DNA of 64,000 nt from Margaritifera margaritifera (Eukaryota; Mollusca; Bivalvia; Unionida; Margaritiferidae), in NCBI GenBank assembly GCA_029931535.1, contig JAQPZY010001561.1:620001-684000 (forward strand). Direction: 5' to 3'. This document shows, piece by piece, positions 57,933 to 64,000 of the stretch (position 1 is the stretch's first letter; every line of letters starts with the position of its first letter). The position numbers and the translations under genes are program-made. The notes under the pieces were generated by a model. That model saw only the letters and a program-made list of their open reading frames with translations, was not told the DNA's origin and did no database searches.

Positions 57933-58286
57933 GTGTTTGACTTTTAGTCGATTTAAAAGGTTTGAAGTTGTCCCTCTGTAAACTAATTCAACGTTGCAAC
58001 ATTTTGGCTTGTTTGTTTCTGTTACAAAATACTTACAAACGCCGTTACAGGGAACAACGGTCAGCATGATCAATTGCTAGTCTGGTTGCAGGTACCTACT
58101 CGCTACGTAAAAAAATGAATACTGGAATACCAATTTTCTATTCGAATATTCCCGAAAGGTATTCTGATTTGAATGTTCGGTTATTTGTCTTAGCTCTGAC
58201 TATCGGTAGATACTACTGAAGAAAACGACATACATATACATGTAGATTTATTTACCGCAAACTGTGTTTATGTTGAAGAGTTGATG
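57933..58286. other. No gene recognised
   Basis: Unique sequence left of the split SINE. Confidence 0.6.
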
Positions 58287-60420
58287 GATTAATTAGTGTT
58301 TAACGACACATCTGATATATAGATGAACTGGCTCTGATTGTCATCAATCCGCCATTCTAATCATCACATGAATTGGTTATGATTGTCATCAATCCGCCAT
58401 TCTAATCATCACATGAATTGGTTATGATTGTCATCAATTCGCCATTCTAATCAGCACATGAATTGGCTATGATTGTCATCAATCTGCCATTCTAATCAGC
58501 ACATGAATTGGTTATGATTGTCATCAATCCGCCATTCTAATCAGCACATGAATTGGTTATGATTCTCATCAATCCGCCATTATAACCAGCACATGAATTG
58601 GCTATGATTGTCATCAATCCGCCATTCTAATCAGCACATGAATTGGTTATGATTGTCATCAATTCGCCATTCTAATCAGCACATGAATTGGTTATGATTG
58701 TCATCAATCCGCCATTCTAATCAGCACATGAATTGGTTATGATTCTCATCAATCCGCCATTCTAATCAGCACATGAATTGGTTGTGATTCTCATCAATCC
58801 GCCATTCTAATCAGCACATGAATTGGTTATGATTCTCATCAATCCGCCATTCTAATCAGCACATGAATTGGCTATGATTGTCATCAATCTGCCATTCTAA
58901 TCAGCACATGAACTGGCTCTGATTGTCATCAATCCGCCATTCTAATCAGCACATGAATTGGTTATGATTGTCATCAATCCGCCATTCTAATCAGCACATG
59001 AATTGGTTATGATTGTCATCAATCTGCCATTCTAATCATCACATGAATTGGCTATGATTGTCATCAATTCGCCATTCTAATCAGCACATGAATTGGTTAT
59101 GATTGTCATCAATCCGCCATTCTAATCAGCACATGAATTGGCTATGATTGTCATCAATCCGCCATTCTAATCAGCACATGAATTGGCTATGATTGTCATC
59201 AATCTGCCATTCTAATCAGCACATGAATTGGTTATGATTGTCATCAATCCGCCAATCTAATCAGCACATGAATTGGCTATGATTGTCATCAATCTGCCAT
59301 TCTAATCAGCACATGAATTGGTTATGATTCTCATCAATCCGCCATTCTAATCAGCACATGAATTGGTTATGATTCTCATCAATCCGCCATTCTAATCAGC
59401 ACATGAACTGGCTATGATTCTCATCAATCCGCCATTCTAATCATCACATGAATTGGCTATGATTGTCATCAATCTGCCATTCTAATCAGCACATGAACTG
59501 GCTCTGATTGTCATCAATCCGCCATTCTAATCAGCACATGAATTGGTTATGATTCTCATCAATCCGCCATTCTAATCAGCACATGAATTGGTTATGATTG
59601 TCATCAATCCGCCATTCTAATCAGCACATGAATTGGCTATGATTGTCATCAATCCGCCATTCTAATCATCACATGAATTGGCTATGATTGTCATCAATCT
59701 GCCATTCTAATCATCACATGAATTGGCTATGATTGTCATCAATTCGCCATTCTAATCATCACATGAACTGGTTATGATTGTCATCAATCCGCCATTCTAA
59801 TCAGCACATGAACTGGCTCTGATTGTCATCAATCTGCCATTCTAATCAGCACATGAATTGGCTATGATTGTCATCAATCCGCCATTCTAATCATCACATG
59901 AATTGGCTATGATTGTCATCAATCTGCCATTCTAATCAGCACATGAATTGGCTATGATTGTCATCAATCCGCCATTCTAATCAGCACATGAATTGGCTAT
60001 GATTGTCATCAATCTGCCATTCTAATCATCACATGAATTGGTTATGATTGTCATCAATCTGCCATTCTAATCAGCACATGAATTGGCTATGATTGTCATC
60101 AATCCGCCATTCTAATCAGCACATGAATTGGCTATGATTCTCATCAATCCGCCATTATAACCAGCACATGAATTGGCTACGATTATCATCAATCCGTAAC
60201 TCTGATTAGCACACGAATTGGCTATGATTCTTATCAATCCGCCCCTCTGATCAACACGTGAAAGACTATTTATTGCTGAGATAATTACTAAAATGTCTTG
60301 TTCATACAGAGTTGCTACGGCAGCCGACCCAGACTGCTATGCTGTGAATGATTTAAGCCTGCAACCCATTGATTGCAAGTCCGGCACCAGTCCAGTGTAC
60401 TAGTCACAGTGCCACCTCGT
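58287..60420 (-). mobile_element. tRNA-derived SINE split by a 1.9-kb minisatellite
   Basis: The SINE tail (plus strand ATTAGTGTTTAACGACACATC, 58290-58310) matches the tail of the copy at 51056. The rest resumes at about 60244: AACACGTGAAAGACTATTTATTG matches GCATTTGAAAGACTTATTAATG of the 51056 copy. It then runs to a B-box-like GGGTTGCAGGCTTAAATC and an A-box-like GAGGTGGCACTGTGACTAG on the minus strand. In the intact copy only a few bases separate these two parts; here the 45-bp array occupies the position. Confidence 0.75.
58322..60243. repeat. Large minisatellite, 45-bp unit, about 43 copies, inside a SINE
   Basis: Unit CACATGAATTGGTTATGATT plus GTCATCAATCCGCCATTCTAATCAG. Variation is concentrated at a few sites (GGTTATG/GGCTATG/GGCTCTG, TGTCATC/TCTCATC, CAATCC/CAATCT/CAATTC, CAGCAC/CATCAC). 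The last three copies are clearly more diverged than the rest, as expected at an array edge. No unit frame stays open, so no ORF forms. Confidence 0.97.
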
Positions 60421-60421
60421 C

Positions 60422-60522
60422 GGGGGGTGGGGGGGTGGAGGGGGGGGGGGGGCGAGAGAGAGAAAGAGAGAGAGAGAGGTGGGTGGATGGAGGGGGAGAT
60501 AGATAGATATATAGATAAGGGA
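60422..60522. repeat. G-rich tract, (GA)n and GATA repeat
   Basis: G runs of 6, 7 and about 14 within 32 bp (60422-60453) form a strong quadruplex motif on the plus strand, followed by GA-rich DNA, GGGTGGATGGAGGGGGAG and short GATA units. It abuts the 5' end of the split SINE. Confidence 0.85.
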
Positions 60523-60612
60523 TGAATTAATATATTATCAGAAATAAATTAAGCTCTTTAAAGATTTATATTTTTATGGTTCACGACTGTTTCCAAAAAT
60601 TGATTACACTGT

Positions 60613-60749
<137 letters not shown>

Positions 60750-60790
60750 CTCATGTATTATGTATAATTTTATGCGGTCATCACTTTAAA

Positions 60791-60830
60791 ACCCCCCCCC
60801 CCAAAAAAAAAAAAAAAAAAAAACAAAAAG
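60791..60830. repeat. Poly-C to poly-A tract
   Basis: About 12 C followed by about 20 A with few interruptions. Similar in layout to 45615-45650. Confidence 0.9.
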
Positions 60831-60991
60831 AAAAACAAGCAAACTATAATTGGTCTTCAATCGCTGAAGTATCACATTATTTTACATTTTCTGTTGAATC
60901 TGTTGTAAGGTGAATGCTACTCACACTGCAGTAATTACTGTCTTGTCAGGGGATTTTCAATAATTTAAAAATAAATTGAGAAAGACTATAT

Positions 60992-61390
60992 AACGATATT
61001 TAAACACTTCCCGAAGTTGTATAATAATAACGATATTTAAACGCTTCCTGAGTTGTATAATAATAACGATATTTAAAAGCTTCCTGAGTTCTATAATAAT
61101 TACGATATTTAAACACTTCCTGAAGTTGTATAATAATAACGATATTTAAACGCTTCCTGAGTTGTATAATAATAACGATATTTAAACGCTTCCTGAGTTG
61201 TATAATAATAACGATATTTAAACACTTCCTGAGTTGTATAATAATAACGATATTTAAACACTTCCTGAGTTGTATAATAATAACGATATTTAAACGCTTC
61301 CTGAGTTGTATAATAATAACGATATTTAAACGCTTCCTGAGTCGTATAATAATAACGATATTTAAACACTTCCTGAATTGTATAATAATG
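60992..61390. repeat. Minisatellite, 36-bp unit, 11 copies
   Basis: Unit AACGATATTTAAACGCTTCC plus TGAGTTGTATAATAAT; ACGCTTCC/ACACTTCC alternate. Minus-strand ORFs of 86 and 174 codons are by-products of the 36-bp period. Confidence 0.96.
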
Positions 61391-62412
61391 TTGATTATAA
61401 AGCGCTTTAATAGTGCGTTAAATTCTAGAATCTCCCTTTGGATTGATTGAATGCATATTCGCCATGTTTTTGAGTAACGTAAAACCCTGCTTTTTGGATG
61501 GCGTCGGCGGTTTTCGTGGTCCAAATTTGTAAGATTTATCCAGTTCCAGTTAGTACATTCTTGGATTTCGTGGGTGTGAATTTAAAATATACCACTTTCA
61601 TGCAACCGTCGTTTGCGGGGGTGGGGTAGGGTGTTGTGGTAAGTAGCAAAGTAGCCATATGTAAAGTGTATTTTTTTCCAAATATTTCTGACATTAAAAT
61701 CTGTTATTTGAAAACAATATAATAAAATAATTTTCGTTCTAATTCAGCCATATGATGTTAACAGGATCCCCTTAATCGAAATGAGATAGGATTTAAAACC
61801 GGTCATGAAATTCCGTATACCATGGAAACACTTCATACGAAAATAGTATGCGTGATGGCTAAAAACAAAAAGGTTTCCACGAGTTAAATCTAACTTTAAC
61901 CGGAATGAAGAGTTCGGTATAGACAGTAATAATGCCATTGTGCACAGCGTATTTCGCAAATGTCATTGTTTTTCATTTATTTATAGTCAATATTGATAAT
62001 TGTGTTCCCTTATTTAATGCTTCATATTCAGTGAAAGAAGAAAGGGCATAATGTACGTGTGAGTTTTGAGTGATGACTACATGAAAGTTAGGTCGACTAA
62101 CAGATCGGTGCAATTACCTGTATACACATGAATGGGTGGTAGGATCACCTATACTTTATAGATAAAAACTAATTGATCTTCATGAGGGCCACAGTTGTCT
62201 GTTACAGCTGTCGCGTCAGACATGCGACTTGGGTTACTATAGCAGATGCTTTTTAACTTTTCGATAAGGAAAAATGTGATCGATAATTTGATATAGAATA
62301 CTTTTTGTACATTAATCGCTAAAATCGATAAATCTGCGCCCACACAGTGAAAGTACATTTTAAACAAATAAAAAGTACAATATAATTCCAATTGATTCAA
62401 AATCAATAGATA
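61391..62412. other. Unique stretch without a recognised gene
   Basis: ORFs of 71 and 85 codons on the minus strand without domains. A palindromic ATAAAGCGCTTTAAT lies at about 61396. A G-rich GGGGGTGGGGTAGGG lies at 61617-61631. Confidence 0.5.
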
Positions 62413-62592
62413 TCCTTTAATTTATGTAGCTGAAAAAGTACCGTTACCCACGATGACCTTTAATTTATGTAGTTGAAAAAGTACCGTTACTCACGATGAC
62501 CTTTAATTTATGTAGCTGACAAAGTACCGTTACTCACGATGACCTTTAATTTATGTAGCTGAAAAAGTACCGTTACCCACGATGACCTTTAA
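62413..62592. repeat. 43-bp tandem repeat, about 4 copies
   Basis: Unit CCTTTAATTTATGTAGCTGA plus AAAAGTACCGTTACCCACGATGA. Nearly identical copies; the last is partial. Confidence 0.95.
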
Positions 62593-62626
62593 TTAAAGTA
62601 ATAAAAGTGGTCAAAATATCTTCATA

Positions 62627-63226
62627 TTTTGTATTAGTCATGAAAGTAGTGTTCTGTATTAATCGTAGAAGCGGTGTTATGCATTAGTCATAGAAGTGGT
62701 GTTCTGTAATAGTCACAGAAGTGGTGTTTTGTATTAGTAATAGAAGTGGTGTTTTGTATTAGTCATAGAAGTGGTGTTCTGTATTAGTCATAGGAGTGGT
62801 GTTTTGTATTAGTCATGAAGTGGTGTTTTGTATTAGTCATAGAAGTGGTGTTCTGTACTAGTCATAGAAATGATGTTTTGTATTAGTCATATAAGTGGTT
62901 GTGTTGTATTAGTCATGGAAGTAGTGTTTTGTATTAGTCATAGAAGTGGTATTTTGTATTATTCAAATAAGTGATTGTATTGTATTAGTCATAGAAGTAG
63001 TGTATTGTATTAGTCACAGAAGTGGTGTTTTGTATTTAGTCATAGAAGTGGTGCTCTGTATTAGTCAAAGAAGTGGTGTTCTGTATTAGTCATATCAGTG
63101 GTGTTTTGTATTAGTCATATAATTGGGATTTTGTATTAGTCATAGAAGTGGTGTTCTGTATTAGTTATATAAGTGGAGTTTTGTATTAGTCATAGAAGCG
63201 GTGTTTTGTATTAGTCATAAAAGTGG
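62627..63226. repeat. Minisatellite, 25-26-bp unit, about 24 copies
   Basis: Unit TATTAGTCATAGAAGTGGTG plus TTTTG or TTCTG, with many small variants (ATATAAGTGG, ATGAAAGTAG, ACAGAAGTGG). Relatively old by its divergence. Confidence 0.95.
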
Positions 63227-64000
63227 CGTTGTTACATTTGTTTTCTCTATTTCTTTGTACATATCCTATCTACGCTCTTCGAAACGTTGGAACTTTAATC
63301 ACACGATATGGAATGGGTATCAATGGATTAAAAGTGGGGGTTTTAAAAAAAAGTGATTTTTTTTTTATCTCGGCCAATTATAATTGCGTCCGTCTATGGT
63401 TTGATACTTGGAATATAGGTATGCAATTTAATCAGGCTTGGATATAAGGACCATAAAAATGTAAACCTGGATTTTCCTTAATTTTTCTCCACTTTTGAGT
63501 TTTATATTTCCAAGTCATCTTAAGGTCTTTCAATACTGAATGCACATGTGTCTTTTTTTTAGTTTTTAGTTCTTCACTTACTAAAACAGAGATGATGTCG
63601 CATTTTATTTAACAAAAAAGTATACAAACCCCTGCCTTCTATTGAGTTATTTAAAGTTTGTGAAAATCTTAAAATATATAATGAAAATATGTAGATACAC
63701 AGATTGAAAAAGTTGTATTGTGTACTATACATATTTGTACAATAAGCAAAATTACTTATTTGATGGAATTTATGAATTTAATAAAAATTCAAGTCAATGC
63801 GAGCAAAAAACTGTATACGGTAAAACTTTTATCAGTTAAAATTAAACAAATCCGAAAAATAACTTACAATACCATTTGTATTCAGTATTCAGAGTTAATA
63901 ATTTTATAGGCTGTTTTGTTAGCATTTTTCATACGCCATCTGCCATTTTTATATCTCCTAGTTGGAAGTTACCATAACTCTGTGATAAACAGGCTGGCTT
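63227..64000. other. No gene recognised
   Basis: Unique AT-rich DNA to the window end, with two ORFs of 74 and 63 codons without domains and T- and A-runs near 63350. Confidence 0.6.

Overview
This is a 64 kb window of AT-rich, non-coding animal DNA. The best guess is a mollusc (bivalve or gastropod); this is an inference. It rests on several tRNA-derived SINE fragments with TTAAAACCAAC-like 3' tails, on hAT-type miniature elements with 8-bp target-site duplications, on a degenerate roughly 300-bp dimeric repeat of a kind common in molluscan genomes, and on the absence of bacterial features. No long open reading frame encodes a recognisable protein. All ORFs over about 150 codons lie inside tandem arrays whose period is a multiple of three. 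The best coding-like pieces are a roughly 85-codon minus-strand ORF at 52.4-52.6 kb and three short exon-like segments on the minus strand (5.9, 13.8 and 27.8 kb). The three segments are paralogous and each ends at a GT splice donor.

The dominant feature is tandem repetition. By my count about 40 separate arrays, nearly all with unrelated units (19 to 67 bp), cover roughly 23-25 kb, over a third of the window. The largest are the 37-bp array at 1.0-3.0 kb, the 37/51-bp array at 19.4-20.4 kb, the 44-bp array at 22.1-23.4 kb, the 36-bp array at 30.5-32.8 kb, the 53-bp array at 33.1-34.3 kb and the 45-bp array at 58.3-60.2 kb. Several show higher-order structure (6 x 37, 5 x 44 and 9 x 36 bp). 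Microsatellites (AAT, GA, CT, CA, TA, GT and compound) are scattered between them.

Layout: 0-4.6 kb four arrays, then a degenerate array interrupted by a hAT MITE; 4.6-18 kb mostly unique DNA with small arrays, two exon-like segments and one SINE; 18.2-20.5 kb a composite module duplicated in tandem with different internal arrays expanded; 21.2-23.4 kb two large arrays; 23.4-30.4 kb mostly unique; 30.4-36.8 kb four large repeat systems in succession; 36.8-42.3 kb a SINE, a second hAT MITE, a 520-580-bp macro-repeat and the 35-bp and 46-bp arrays; 43.3-47.6 kb a SINE split by a 480-bp element, a second copy of that element, a 34-bp array and a foldback pair; 48-55 kb many short arrays; 58.3-60.4 kb a SINE split by the 45-bp array; then three more arrays to the end.

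The most interesting pattern is where arrays begin. In several cases the repeat unit can be traced to, or sits inside, an older dispersed element: a SINE, a macro-repeat, a duplicated module, an exon-like splice donor or a dimeric repeat. The locus therefore looks like a place where new minisatellites are repeatedly seeded from resident sequence.
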